From: an uncultured Pelagibacteraceae bacterium
Lineage (GTDB): Bacteria > Pseudomonadota > Alphaproteobacteria > Pelagibacterales > Pelagibacteraceae
NCBI GenBank assembly: GCA_902610655.1
Contig: CACLWL010000002.1
Coordinates: 1-64,000 of the forward strand
Direction of reading: 5' to 3'
DNA length: 64,000 bases
Shown here: positions 33,169 through 41,637 of the stretch, piece by piece
Position numbering within the stretch: the stretch's first letter is position 1
Layout of the letters: each line of letters starts with the position of its first letter
Notes under the pieces: generated by a model
The model's database searches: none
The model's input: the letters and a program-made list of their open reading frames with translations, nothing else
Told to the model about the DNA's origin: nothing
Position numbers and translations under genes: made by a program

Positions 33169-33948
33169 ATGCAGCAAAATTCAAACATTTTGCAAGTCAA
33201 CAGTCTTTCAAAATACTTTGGAGGCTTGGCCGCTGTATCGAATTGCAATCTAAATATAAAAAAAGGCTCTATCACAGGAATTATTGGACCAAATGGTTCA
33301 GGAAAAACAACTTTATTTAACTTAATCTCTGGCAATCTTAAACCAAACCAAGGAAAAGTACTGTTCAATAATCATGATATTACAGGAACACCACCCTATG
33401 AACTTTTTTCAAAAGGTATTTTAAGAACATTTCAAATTGCTCATGAATTTACAAATCTAACAGTATTAGAAAATTTAATGATGGTGCCAGGAAATCAATT
33501 TGGTGAAAAATTAACTAATGTTTTTTTAAATTCAAAGGTAATAAATAAACAAGAAGAAGACATTAAAAATAAAGCATTAAGTGTTACAGAGTTTTTAAAT
33601 TTGAAACATTTAGCAAATGAACTAGCTGGTAATTTATCAGGTGGTCAAAAAAAACTTTTAGAGCTTGGTAGAACAATGATGGTTGAGGCCAGTTTAGTTT
33701 TGTTAGATGAAGTTGGTGCGGGTGTAAATAGGACATTATTAAAAGATCTAGGAAGTGCAATTCTTCGATTGAACAAGGAAAGAGGCTATACTTTTTGTAT
33801 GATCGAGCATGATATGGATTTTATAAGCAGAATGTGTGATCCGGTTATAGTGATGTCTGAAGGTTCAGTTCTATTTGAAGGTACCTCTCAAGAAGTAAAA
33901 AAAAATGAAAAAGTAATTGATAGTTATCTAGGTAGAGGAAAAAAATAA
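33169..33948 (+). CDS. livG: Branched-chain amino acid-type ABC transporter ATPase LivG
   Basis: A 259-residue ABC ATPase with Walker A GPNGSGKTT, the Liv-specific ILRTFQIAHEFTNLTVLENLM segment, signature LSGGQKKLLELGR and Walker B LVLLDEVGAGVN. The LivG-type C-terminus (VIVMSEGSVLFEGTSQEV) follows. DEVGAGVN in place of DEPAAGLN is a small departure. It energises uptake together with LivF, LivH and LivM, which follow without gaps. Substrate class cannot be decided from the ATPase. Confidence 0.92.
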   Translation: MQQNSNILQVNSLSKYFGGLAAVSNCNLNIKKGSITGIIGPNGSGKTTLFNLISGNLKPNQGKVLFNNHDITGTPPYELFSKGILRTFQIAHEFTNLTVLENLMMVPGNQFGEKLTNVFLNSKVINKQEEDIKNKALSVTEFLNLKHLANELAGNLSGGQKKLLELGRTMMVEASLVLLDEVGAGVNRTLLKDLGSAILRLNKERGYTFCMIEHDMDFISRMCDPVIVMSEGSVLFEGTSQEVKKNEKVIDSYLGRGKK

Positions 33949-34656
33949 ATGGCATTTTTTGAGGGAAGTAAAATGACAGCAGGTTACGGAGATGGCCCTA
34001 ATATAATAAATTCTTGTACAATTAAAGTTGATAGAGGAGAGATTGTTGCCATACTTGGACCGAACGGTGCAGGCAAATCTACAGCTATGAAAACTTTGCT
34101 GGGTTTACTTAATTTAAAATCTGGAAAAGTTTTAATTGACGGAAACGATATAACAAATTTATCTCCACAAGATAGAGTTAAAAAAGGAATATCATTCGTA
34201 CCCCAAAGTAGAAATGTGTTTGCAGAACTAACTGTTAAAGAAAATCTAGAGATTGGCGCATTCCTAAGATCAGACAATATAGAAAAAATACTTAATGAAA
34301 TTTATGATTTATTTCCAATTCTTAGTGAAAAACAATCTCAAATAGTTGGTGAGTTATCAGGAGGGCAAAGACAACAAGTTGCATTAGGACGTGCCTTAAT
34401 GATCAAACCTTCTGTTTTAATGCTTGATGAACCGACAGCTGGCGTTTCACCCATTGTGATGGATGAATTATTTGAGCACATAATAAAAGTTAAAAAAACA
34501 AATGTTGCTATAATAATGGTGGAACAAAATGCAAAACAGGCTCTTAGTGTTTCTGATAGAGGCTATGTATTAGTGACAGGTGAAAATAAATTTGAGGGAT
34601 CAGGTGAAGATCTTCTAAATGACACAGAAGTTAGAAGATCCTTTTTAGGAGCTTAA
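33949..34656 (+). CDS. livF: Branched-chain amino acid-type ABC transporter ATPase LivF
   Basis: A 235-residue ABC ATPase with Walker A GPNGAGKST, GISFVPQSRNVFAELTVKENLEIGAF (typical LivF), signature LSGGQRQQVALGRALM, Walker B VLMLDEPTAGVSP and the switch segment MVEQNAKQAL. It starts directly after the livG stop and abuts livH. It pairs with LivG as the second nucleotide-binding subunit. Confidence 0.93.
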   Translation: MAFFEGSKMTAGYGDGPNIINSCTIKVDRGEIVAILGPNGAGKSTAMKTLLGLLNLKSGKVLIDGNDITNLSPQDRVKKGISFVPQSRNVFAELTVKENLEIGAFLRSDNIEKILNEIYDLFPILSEKQSQIVGELSGGQRQQVALGRALMIKPSVLMLDEPTAGVSPIVMDELFEHIIKVKKTNVAIIMVEQNAKQALSVSDRGYVLVTGENKFEGSGEDLLNDTEVRRSFLGA

Positions 34657-35667
34657 ATGGAATTTATAAACGCAATAATATTACTTTTAAACTATACAAT
34701 CATACCAGCTCTTACTTATGGATCTCAACTTGCTTTAGGAGCAATATTCGTAACTTTAGTTTATGGTATTTTAAGGTTTGCAAACTTTGCAACTGGAGAC
34801 ATGATGTCATTTGGTACAATGATTGCAGTATTATTAACTTTTTATTTTCAATCTTTAGGTATTAGTTTTGGTTTTTTGCCGACTGCTTTATTAACAATAC
34901 CTTTTGCAATAATAGGCATGATTTTTTACATGCTATTTATCGACAAATTTGTTTTCAGTTATTATCGAATTAAAAAAAGTCCACCTGTTCAACTAGCAAT
35001 GGTTAGTGTGGGTGTCATGTTTGTTACACAAGCAATAATTAGAATAATAATTGGTCCATTTGATAGAAGATTTTTTGATGGTGAAAAATTTATCTTAAAG
35101 GCTACAGAATTTAAAGAAATGACAGGACTTAATGAAGGTTTAACAATTAAATCAACACAAGCAATAACTATTCTAGTTACCATAGTTTTAGTATCAATAA
35201 TGTTTTGGTTTTTAAATAGAACTAAAACAGGAACCAGTATGAGGGCATATTCTGACAATGAAGATTTAGCTTTATTATCAGGAATTGATCCTAAAAGAGT
35301 TGTTTTAATTACATGGATTATTGCTGGTATGTTAGCAACTATTGGAGGAGTACTTTATGGTTTGGATAAAAGTTATAGACCTTTTGTTTATTTCAATAAT
35401 ATGCTTCCAATTTTTGCAGCAGCGATTGTTGGTGGTATAGGAAATCCGTTTGGTGCTTTTCTTGGAGGTTATGTAATTGCTTTTGCAGAAATATTAATTA
35501 CTTACGCTTATAAAAAATTCTTTACTTACATCTTGCCTGACTTTTTAGAACCAGACTCTTTAGTACAATTATTATCAACAGATTATAAATTTGCAGTATC
35601 ATTTTCTATTTTAGTAATTGTATTACTGTTTAGACCATCTGGTATATTCAAGGGGAAAACTTTATGA
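34657..35667 (+). CDS. livH: Branched-chain amino acid-type ABC permease LivH
   Basis: A 336-residue polytopic inner-membrane permease. LGAIFVTLVYGILRFANFATGDMMSFG is the LivH hallmark (gl.yGilr.iNfAhGe). RTKTGTSMRAYSDNEDLALLSGIDPKRVVLITWIIAGMLA contains the cytoplasmic coupling loop, and AAIVGGIGNPFGAFLGGYVIAFAEIL is the final conserved part. It overlaps livM by ATGA. Confidence 0.92.
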   Translation: MEFINAIILLLNYTIIPALTYGSQLALGAIFVTLVYGILRFANFATGDMMSFGTMIAVLLTFYFQSLGISFGFLPTALLTIPFAIIGMIFYMLFIDKFVFSYYRIKKSPPVQLAMVSVGVMFVTQAIIRIIIGPFDRRFFDGEKFILKATEFKEMTGLNEGLTIKSTQAITILVTIVLVSIMFWFLNRTKTGTSMRAYSDNEDLALLSGIDPKRVVLITWIIAGMLATIGGVLYGLDKSYRPFVYFNNMLPIFAAAIVGGIGNPFGAFLGGYVIAFAEILITYAYKKFFTYILPDFLEPDSLVQLLSTDYKFAVSFSILVIVLLFRPSGIFKGKTL

Positions 35668-37040
35668 AGCAATATAAAAATATAATTGCTGCTTACTCAA
35701 TAATGATACTATTAATTATTTCTGTAGGAGTTTTACAATCATGGTCAATTGCTTTAACAATTTTAAATTATTGTTTGATATCTGCTGTTATGACAATTGG
35801 CGCAAATATCCAATGGGGTTATGCTGGATTAATAAATTTTGGAATTATGGGCTATACAGCTTTAGGAGGTTTAGCTGCAGTTTTAGTAAATACACCACCA
35901 GTTAAAGAAGCCTGGAAAGCTGGAGGAATGGAAATGATAATTTCTCTAATTTTAATTATATTGGGCGTTTATTTAATACATTTAATTTTAAGGAAACTTG
36001 TAAAGTCAAAAAAAAGAAATTATTTAATTGCATTAATAATTATTATTGGATTTTTAGTTGTAAGATATATATCTGGACCAGCGATTGAAAATATCGAAGC
36101 AGTGGATCCTGCTAAAACTGGATTTCTTGGTGGACTAGGTTTACCCATAATTTTTTCTTGGATTGTTGGAGGTTTATTTGCAGCAGGAATTGCTTTTATC
36201 GTTGGAAAAATTGCACTTGGTTTAAGAGCAGACTATTTAGCAATAGCAACCTTACTTATAGCAGAAATAATAGTTTCTGTAATTAAACATGAAGATTGGT
36301 TGTCAAGAGGTGTTAAGAATGTAATAGGTTTAAAACGGCCAGTTCCATACGAAGTTGATCTACAAAACACAAGTTGGTTTATAAATTTAGTTGAAAAATT
36401 TCACTCAAAGAAATTACAATTAATTTCATCTATGTCTGAAAAACAAGATATTTTGAACCATCTAGTTATTGATGCATCTTCTGTATATGTGAAATTGTGT
36501 CTTGCAGGATTATTTTTAACCGTTGTAATCATTTTATTAATTCTTACTCAAAAAGCTTTATATTCTCCATGGGGAAGAAAAATGAGAGCAATTAGAGATA
36601 ATGAAGTTGCAGCAAATGCTATGGGAAAAAATGTAGTTAAAGAACATTTATTAATTTTTATATTAGGTTCTGCAATAGTCGGGATCGCAGGTGCAATGAT
36701 GGTAACAAATGATGGTTTGTTTACACCTGGAAGCTACAGACCTATGAGATACACATTTGTAATATGGGTAATGGTTATTGTTGGTGGTACAGGAAATAAT
36801 TTTGGAGCGATACTCGGAGGATTTGTCGTTTGGTTTTTATGGGTGGAGGCAGCTCCAATAGCTTTATTTTTTATAAATTTCTTTACATCACATTTGGAGG
36901 AAACTAACTCATTTAAGGCACATTTAATTGAAAGTGCAGCATATTTCAGGTTTTTATTAGTTGGAATTGGACTATTGATAATAATGAGATATCGTCCAAA
37001 AGGTTTAATACCAGAGAAAATAAATATTAAAAAAATATGA
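35664..37040 (+). CDS. livM: Branched-chain amino acid-type ABC permease LivM
   Basis: A 458-residue polytopic permease. Conserved parts are IQWGYAGLINFGIMGYTALGG, GKIALGLRADYLAIATLLIAEII, the coupling loop SPWGRKMRAIRDNEVAANAMGKNV and VGGTGNNFGAILGGFVVWF, followed by RPKGLIPEK. It is somewhat longer than common LivM proteins because of extra helices after residue 90 and an extracytoplasmic loop (about 215-270). Its stop overlaps the start of a 22-codon ORF. Confidence 0.92.
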   Translation: MKQYKNIIAAYSIMILLIISVGVLQSWSIALTILNYCLISAVMTIGANIQWGYAGLINFGIMGYTALGGLAAVLVNTPPVKEAWKAGGMEMIISLILIILGVYLIHLILRKLVKSKKRNYLIALIIIIGFLVVRYISGPAIENIEAVDPAKTGFLGGLGLPIIFSWIVGGLFAAGIAFIVGKIALGLRADYLAIATLLIAEIIVSVIKHEDWLSRGVKNVIGLKRPVPYEVDLQNTSWFINLVEKFHSKKLQLISSMSEKQDILNHLVIDASSVYVKLCLAGLFLTVVIILLILTQKALYSPWGRKMRAIRDNEVAANAMGKNVVKEHLLIFILGSAIVGIAGAMMVTNDGLFTPGSYRPMRYTFVIWVMVIVGGTGNNFGAILGGFVVWFLWVEAAPIALFFINFFTSHLEETNSFKAHLIESAAYFRFLLVGIGLLIIMRYRPKGLIPEKINIKKI

Positions 37041-37105
37041 AATATATTTTATTAGGAGCAGCCTTAGCTTTTGCGATGTATTTATCTGATAAATACATTT
37101 TTTGA
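37037..37105 (+). CDS. 22-residue single-helix membrane peptide
   Basis: ATG 37037 overlaps the livM stop as ATGA and reads MKYILLGAALAFAMYLSDKYIF, then TGA, which in turn overlaps the ATG of the MFS gene as TGATG. The product would be one short membrane helix. Coupling junctions on both sides with no wasted bases argue that it is translated, or at least carries ribosomes from livM to the transporter gene. It is too short for the ORF track, and I know no homologue. Confidence 0.5.
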   Translation: MKYILLGAALAFAMYLSDKYIF

Positions 37106-38289
37106 TGAATAAAAATCTTTTACTATTAGCTTTAAGTCAAATTTTTAGTTTTACTGCTGCACCAGTAACAGTTTTTTTAAGTGGAATTATTGGATCCCAA
37201 ATAAGTCCAGTAAAATCATTATCTACTTTACCAATGTCAATTTCTGTCGTTGGCATAGCCATTGGAGCAATTGTAGCAACAAAAGTAATGAGTTTAGTGG
37301 GAAGAAAATATGGTTTTATACTAGCATCAATAGGTAATGCACTAATCTCAATTTTAGCTGCATATTCAGTATTAAATCAAAATTTTGTTTTATTTTGTTT
37401 TGCAAACTTTTTTTTGGGCGTAGGTATGGCTTTTACACACCAATATCGATTTGCTGCAGCTGAAAGTGTAGAAAAAAATATGGCCCCGAAAGCTATTTCA
37501 ATAATACTATTTGGAGGAATAATCTCAGCTTTCCTTGGACCAAGTTTAGCAAACTATGCAAAAGATTTATTAAGTGAGCATTTATACGTAGGATCTTATT
37601 TAGTTTTAGCAGCATTAACTTTTATACCATCAATTCTCTTTTTATTTTATAAAAATGATACAGTAGTGAAAAAAAATATAAAATATTCTGGGAGAAGTTA
37701 TTTAGAATTAATTTCACAACCAAGATTTATTCAAGCGATTACAGCATCAGCTTTTGGATATGCTATAATGACATTTCTAATGACAGCAACGCCAATAAGT
37801 ATGCATGTTATGGAAAAAATGAGTTTGAGTAAAACAGGTATAGTTATTCAATTTCATGTAGCCGCAATGTTCTTGCCATCTCTTATCACAGGTCATCTAA
37901 TAAAAAAAATAGGTCATAGCAATGTAATCTATGCTGGTTTATTTCTTTACGGTGTCACATTATTTATGAGTATTTTCGATCAAAGTTTTTATAATTATAT
38001 GATTGCACTTATTTTTTTAGGTTTGGGCTGGAACTTTTTATTTATAGCTGGGACAAGTTTACTTGTGCTTACATATAATGAAAATGAAAAATACAAAGCA
38101 CAAGGCTTAAATGATTTTATTGTTTATTCTGTGCATGCTTTAGGAAGTTTATCAGCGGGAATATTTATATCCTTATCTAGTTGGAAAATAATGAACTTAA
38201 TATGTATTCCATTTATAATATTAATAATACTAACAAGTGTTAGAGCAGATATTGTAGATAAAAAAAACCCTAGCGTTTTACGACGCTAG
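37105..38289 (+). CDS. Major facilitator superfamily transporter
   Basis: A permease of 394 residues and 12 helices, starting at ATG 37105 rather than the TTG in the track. The MFS loop motif is present after helix 2 in the form KVMSLVGRKYGFILAS. FLGVGMAFTHQYRFAAAES and FLGLGWNFLFIAGTSLL fit helices 4 and 10. It is the last gene of the ProC-like/Liv/peptide/MFS operon. Substrate is unknown. Its last codons (NPSVLRR stop) form the left arm and loop of the terminator hairpin. Confidence 0.85.
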   Translation: MNKNLLLLALSQIFSFTAAPVTVFLSGIIGSQISPVKSLSTLPMSISVVGIAIGAIVATKVMSLVGRKYGFILASIGNALISILAAYSVLNQNFVLFCFANFFLGVGMAFTHQYRFAAAESVEKNMAPKAISIILFGGIISAFLGPSLANYAKDLLSEHLYVGSYLVLAALTFIPSILFLFYKNDTVVKKNIKYSGRSYLELISQPRFIQAITASAFGYAIMTFLMTATPISMHVMEKMSLSKTGIVIQFHVAAMFLPSLITGHLIKKIGHSNVIYAGLFLYGVTLFMSIFDQSFYNYMIALIFLGLGWNFLFIAGTSLLVLTYNENEKYKAQGLNDFIVYSVHALGSLSAGIFISLSSWKIMNLICIPFIILIILTSVRADIVDKKNPSVLRR

Positions 38290-38296
38290 GGTTTTT
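38263..38296. terminator. Bidirectional intrinsic terminator embedded in the MFS gene end
   Basis: AAAAACCCTAGCGT and ACGCTAGGGTTTTT are perfect 14-base arms around a TTTACG loop. The MFS stop codon TAG lies within the right arm. A/T runs on both sides let it work in both directions, which suits the convergent LivK-type gene 10 bases away. Confidence 0.9.
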
Positions 38297-38305
38297 AAAT
38301 TAAAA

Positions 38306-39496
38306 TTATCTTTGTTTTTTTGTTTTAAATTTACCACCTTTTATTTCTTTCTCTAAAAAAGAACCAAAAGCTTCACCGACATCAGTAAATTCTACTCCTG
38401 TTGCTCCTTCATAATTTACAGCTTTTCCACTTGCTAATAAATCAAGAGCTTTTTTTAGTTGACCAGGATAAATTTTTGTCCCAGGTGCATTCGCTACAGA
38501 CATCACATTCTTTTGTACTGTATTTCTGTCAGCTTTTCCTCCTGCTTGCATAGCAAGAGTAATTAATGCAGCAGCATCGTAAGATTCACCTGTATATGGT
38601 CCAGATGAGTCTATACCAGCAGACTTAGCTACCTTAGAAAATACACCAGCACCTTTACCAGTTGATCCAGGTATAGATCCAAAAGATTTGTTTAAATCTT
38701 TCCCAAAAGAGTCTGTAAGAGTATCTCCTATCATACCGTCTGATAAAATAAATTTATCAAATGCTCCAGAATCTAAAGATCCTTGTATAATACCTTTTCC
38801 ACCTTGGTCTAAGTATCCAATAACTGCAACCGCATCTCCACCTGCTGAAGCTAATGTTGCAACTTCAGATGAGTAATCTGCTTTACCATCTTCATGAGCC
38901 ACAACAGTTGTTACTTTAATACCATGTGCTTTAACTGCAGCAGAGTAAACATCAGCCAAACCTTTTCCATAGTCGTTATTCGTATATGTTATTGCAACAC
39001 TTTTAACGCCTCTATCTTTCGTAATATCTGCAAGAATTTGACCACCTCTTGCATCAGATGGTGCTGTCCTAAAAAAATACCCTCTATCATTAATATCCGT
39101 TAAACCTGGTGATGTTGCTGATGGTGAAATCATTACAACACCGTTAGGCACTGCAACTTTTTCTGCAATTGCACCAGTAACTCCAGAACAGTCTGCACCC
39201 ATGATAGCAACAACGCCTCCAGAAACTAATCCTTCAGCTGCAGTAACAGCTGCCGCCGAGTCTACACATGTAGAATCCGCTCTTGTTACTGAAATTTTTT
39301 TACCACCTAGCAATGATCCCGAGTCAGATGCTTCTTTAAAGGCAAGTTCTGCTGACGCTGCCATCGCTGGAGTAAGTGATTCAATTGGACCTGTGAAACC
39401 TAAAATAATACCCATTTTAATTCCATGTCCGTCCGCATAAGAATTTGTAATCATTGAAGATACAAATAAAAATACAGCAATTATTAATTTTCTCAT
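38306..39496 (-). CDS. LivK-type periplasmic solute-binding protein
   Basis: A 396-residue type I periplasmic binding protein (Peripla_BP_6). The signal peptide ends near NSYA. IKMGIILGFTGPIESLTPAMAASAELAFKEA, GGVVAIMGADCSGVTGAIAEKVAVPNGVVMISPSATSPGLTDI, YFFRTAPSDARGGQILADI and TYTNNDYGKGLADVY follow the Liv family closely. Two cysteines (STCVDS, ADCSG) probably form a disulfide. It is the expected binding protein for the adjacent convergent LivGFHM, though on a separate transcript, which allows higher expression. Confidence 0.9.
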   Translation of the reverse strand: MRKLIIAVFLFVSSMITNSYADGHGIKMGIILGFTGPIESLTPAMAASAELAFKEASDSGSLLGGKKISVTRADSTCVDSAAAVTAAEGLVSGGVVAIMGADCSGVTGAIAEKVAVPNGVVMISPSATSPGLTDINDRGYFFRTAPSDARGGQILADITKDRGVKSVAITYTNNDYGKGLADVYSAAVKAHGIKVTTVVAHEDGKADYSSEVATLASAGGDAVAVIGYLDQGGKGIIQGSLDSGAFDKFILSDGMIGDTLTDSFGKDLNKSFGSIPGSTGKGAGVFSKVAKSAGIDSSGPYTGESYDAAALITLAMQAGGKADRNTVQKNVMSVANAPGTKIYPGQLKKALDLLASGKAVNYEGATGVEFTDVGEAFGSFLEKEIKGGKFKTKKQR

Positions 39497-39580
39497 TTTC
39501 CCTCTAAGTTGTTTGCATTTATAAAAGAGTAATTTAAGGACGATTAAATTTATTTTTCAAGATCAAAATTATTTAATTTT

Positions 39581-39695
39581 ATGACTGAAAAATACCATTA
39601 TTTTATACAAAAAAAACAATTTTGAAAAAGAAGCACTAGTAAATCCTGAAATTATAGAGGAGTATACAGAGATTAAAGAATTATATGAACTTTAA
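39581..39695 (+). pseudogene. Frameshifted small ORF upstream of the EutA-like gene
   Basis: ATG 39581 reads MTEKYHYFIQKKQF then TGA. With one base skipped, near an A8 or T4 run at 39609-39623, it continues EKEALVNPEIIEEYTEIKELYEL to a TAA overlapping the EutA-like start by 11 bases. The joined reading would be a charged, helical peptide of about 37 residues. It may be a decayed gene, a homopolymer error or coincidence. No family is recognised. Confidence 0.3.
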
Positions 39696-40431
39696 AAAAA
39701 TTGATCCAAAATTTATTAAAAAAACAAATCCAAGAATTGGTCTTATAGCCTTAGCCTCAGATTTTGTAATTGAAAGAGATTTTACAACTGTAATTAAAGA
39801 AAAAAATATAGATTTTTTTGTAAATCGAATTAAATCTTATGATCCTTTGACAAGAGAAAATTTGATAAAAATGTCAGAGGAGATAACAAGCGTTACAAAT
39901 GAAATTTTACCGAATGAAAAAATCGATTGTATTGTTTATGGTTGTACTTCTGGAACAATAGCTAGTGGTTTTAGCTCAATTGAAAGAAAGATCAAAAATG
40001 CAAAACCTCTATCTAAAGTAACAACTCCAAGCTCAGCTGCGATATCTGCATTAAAAAAATTAAATATTAAAAAAATATCTATTTTTACCCCTTACCCAAA
40101 AAAGTTAAACGATGAAGTTGTTTCATTTTTTAAGAATGAGAAATTTGATGTAACAGCAAATGCTTATTTGGATATAGAGTCAGACAGCGATATTTGGAAA
40201 GTTGATCCAGATTTTTTATATGAAGTATTAACTAATATGGATCATGCTGCAGCTGATGCAGTCTTCATTTCTTGTACTGCTCTACCTGTACTACAAATAA
40301 TTAAAAAACTTGAAACAAATCTTAATAAATTTGTTCTTTCTAGTAACCAGGTTCTAATTTGGGACACTTTAGAAAAAATTGGACAAAATAATTCTATAAC
40401 AGGTTTTGGTAAATTATTTACATCAAATTAA
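39685..40431 (+). CDS. Asp/Glu racemase / maleate-isomerase-like protein (EutA-like)
   Basis: A 248-residue cytoplasmic protein. PRIGLIALASDFVIERDF, CIVYGCTSGTIASGF (first catalytic-type Cys) and DAVFISCTALPVLQII (second Cys) form the two-cysteine pattern of the Asp/Glu racemase superfamily. TPSSAAISALKKLNIKKISIFTPY is typical of maleate isomerase and of EutA of ectoine clusters. The next gene is an ectoine-hydrolase-like peptidase starting one base after its stop, which supports the EutA reading. Its exact reaction is not established; arylmalonate decarboxylase-like activity is an alternative. Confidence 0.65.
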   Translation: MNFKKIDPKFIKKTNPRIGLIALASDFVIERDFTTVIKEKNIDFFVNRIKSYDPLTRENLIKMSEEITSVTNEILPNEKIDCIVYGCTSGTIASGFSSIERKIKNAKPLSKVTTPSSAAISALKKLNIKKISIFTPYPKKLNDEVVSFFKNEKFDVTANAYLDIESDSDIWKVDPDFLYEVLTNMDHAAADAVFISCTALPVLQIIKKLETNLNKFVLSSNQVLIWDTLEKIGQNNSITGFGKLFTSN

Positions 40432-40432
40432 T

Positions 40433-41599
40433 ATGCTTTTCTCGAAAAAAGAATATCAGGATAGATTAAAAAAAACACAGCATTCCATGCAAGAGAAAGG
40501 ACTAGAACTATTAATTTCTCAAGATACCAACAATATAAATTATCTTACTGGTTATGATGCATGGTCTTTTTATTATGCTCAGTGTGTTATTGTCCACGTT
40601 AATTTAGAGGAACCATTATGTTTTGTAAGAGCTCAAGATGCTGGTGGCGCGTATATCAAAACTTATTTAAAAGAGGAAAACATCATAGTTTATGATGAAA
40701 AGTATATTCATACTTGGCCAATGCATCCTTATGACTCTTTAGTTAGTTTAATTAAAGAAAGAAAATGGGATAAACTTAATATTGGCGTTGAAATGGATAG
40801 CCATTATTTCACAGCATACAGTTATGAAAAATTAAAAAAGGGATTACCAAATGCAAATATTAAAGACTCTGAGAGATTAATTAATTGGGTAAGATTTTTA
40901 AAGTCAGAAGCAGAAATAAATCTTATGAAAGGAGCAGCAAAAATTTCGGAAAATGCAATGAAAGTTGCAATGGAAAGTATAAATCCGGGAATAAGACAGT
41001 GCGATGCAGTTGCAGAAATACAAAGAGCACTTTTCAGAGGAACACCTGAAATTGGGGGTGAATATGCAAGCATTGCAGTTTTACTACCTACTGGAAAAGG
41101 TACATCAGCATCACATTTAACAGCAACAGATGAAAAATTTGTTAATGGTGAGGCAACAGTAGTTGAATTATCTGGTGTTAATAAAAGATATCATTGTCCA
41201 ATAGCAAGAACAGTACATCTTGGCAAACCAGAGCAAAAAAAAATAGATGCAATGAAAGCAACTAACGAAGCTTTAAATGAGGGAATATCTGCATCAAAAC
41301 CAGGTAATACTGCAGATGATGTTGCTCAAAAATTTTGGGGTGTTCTTGATAAATACAATATTAAAAAAGAATCTAGAACAGGATACTCAATTGGAATTGG
41401 ATACCCTCCAGATTGGGGTGAACATACTTTAAATATTTCTAAAGGTGATAAAACTATATTAAAACCAAATGCATGTTTTCATATGATAGCAGTAATGCAA
41501 TTTGGAGATTGGGGAGTTGAGGCATCTGAGTCAGTAAGAATAACAGATAAAGGAAGTGAGTTATTTTGCAATTTCCCCAAAGATTTACATATAAAATAA
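40433..41599 (+). CDS. doeA: Ectoine hydrolase-like M24 family enzyme (DoeA/EutD-like)
   Basis: A pita-bread (creatinase/aminopeptidase P) fold protein of 388 residues, with the start at ATG 40433, one base after the previous stop. The N-terminal domain has SQDTNNINYLTGYDAWSFYYAQCVIV. The C-terminal domain has FLKSEAEINLMKGAAKISENAM, GEYASIAVLLPTGKGTSASHLTATDE, VVELSGVNKRYHCPIARTVHLG and GIGYPPDWGEHTLNIS. Several metal-ligand positions of metallopeptidases are replaced, as in creatinase and DoeA. By family it would open the ectoine ring to N-acetyl-diaminobutyrate. DoeB and transaminase genes are absent here, so the assignment is probable, not proven. Confidence 0.65.
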   Translation: MLFSKKEYQDRLKKTQHSMQEKGLELLISQDTNNINYLTGYDAWSFYYAQCVIVHVNLEEPLCFVRAQDAGGAYIKTYLKEENIIVYDEKYIHTWPMHPYDSLVSLIKERKWDKLNIGVEMDSHYFTAYSYEKLKKGLPNANIKDSERLINWVRFLKSEAEINLMKGAAKISENAMKVAMESINPGIRQCDAVAEIQRALFRGTPEIGGEYASIAVLLPTGKGTSASHLTATDEKFVNGEATVVELSGVNKRYHCPIARTVHLGKPEQKKIDAMKATNEALNEGISASKPGNTADDVAQKFWGVLDKYNIKKESRTGYSIGIGYPPDWGEHTLNISKGDKTILKPNACFHMIAVMQFGDWGVEASESVRITDKGSELFCNFPKDLHIK

Positions 41600-41637
41600 C
41601 TTGAAAAACCATCACACAAATGTTTTAAACCATTCTT

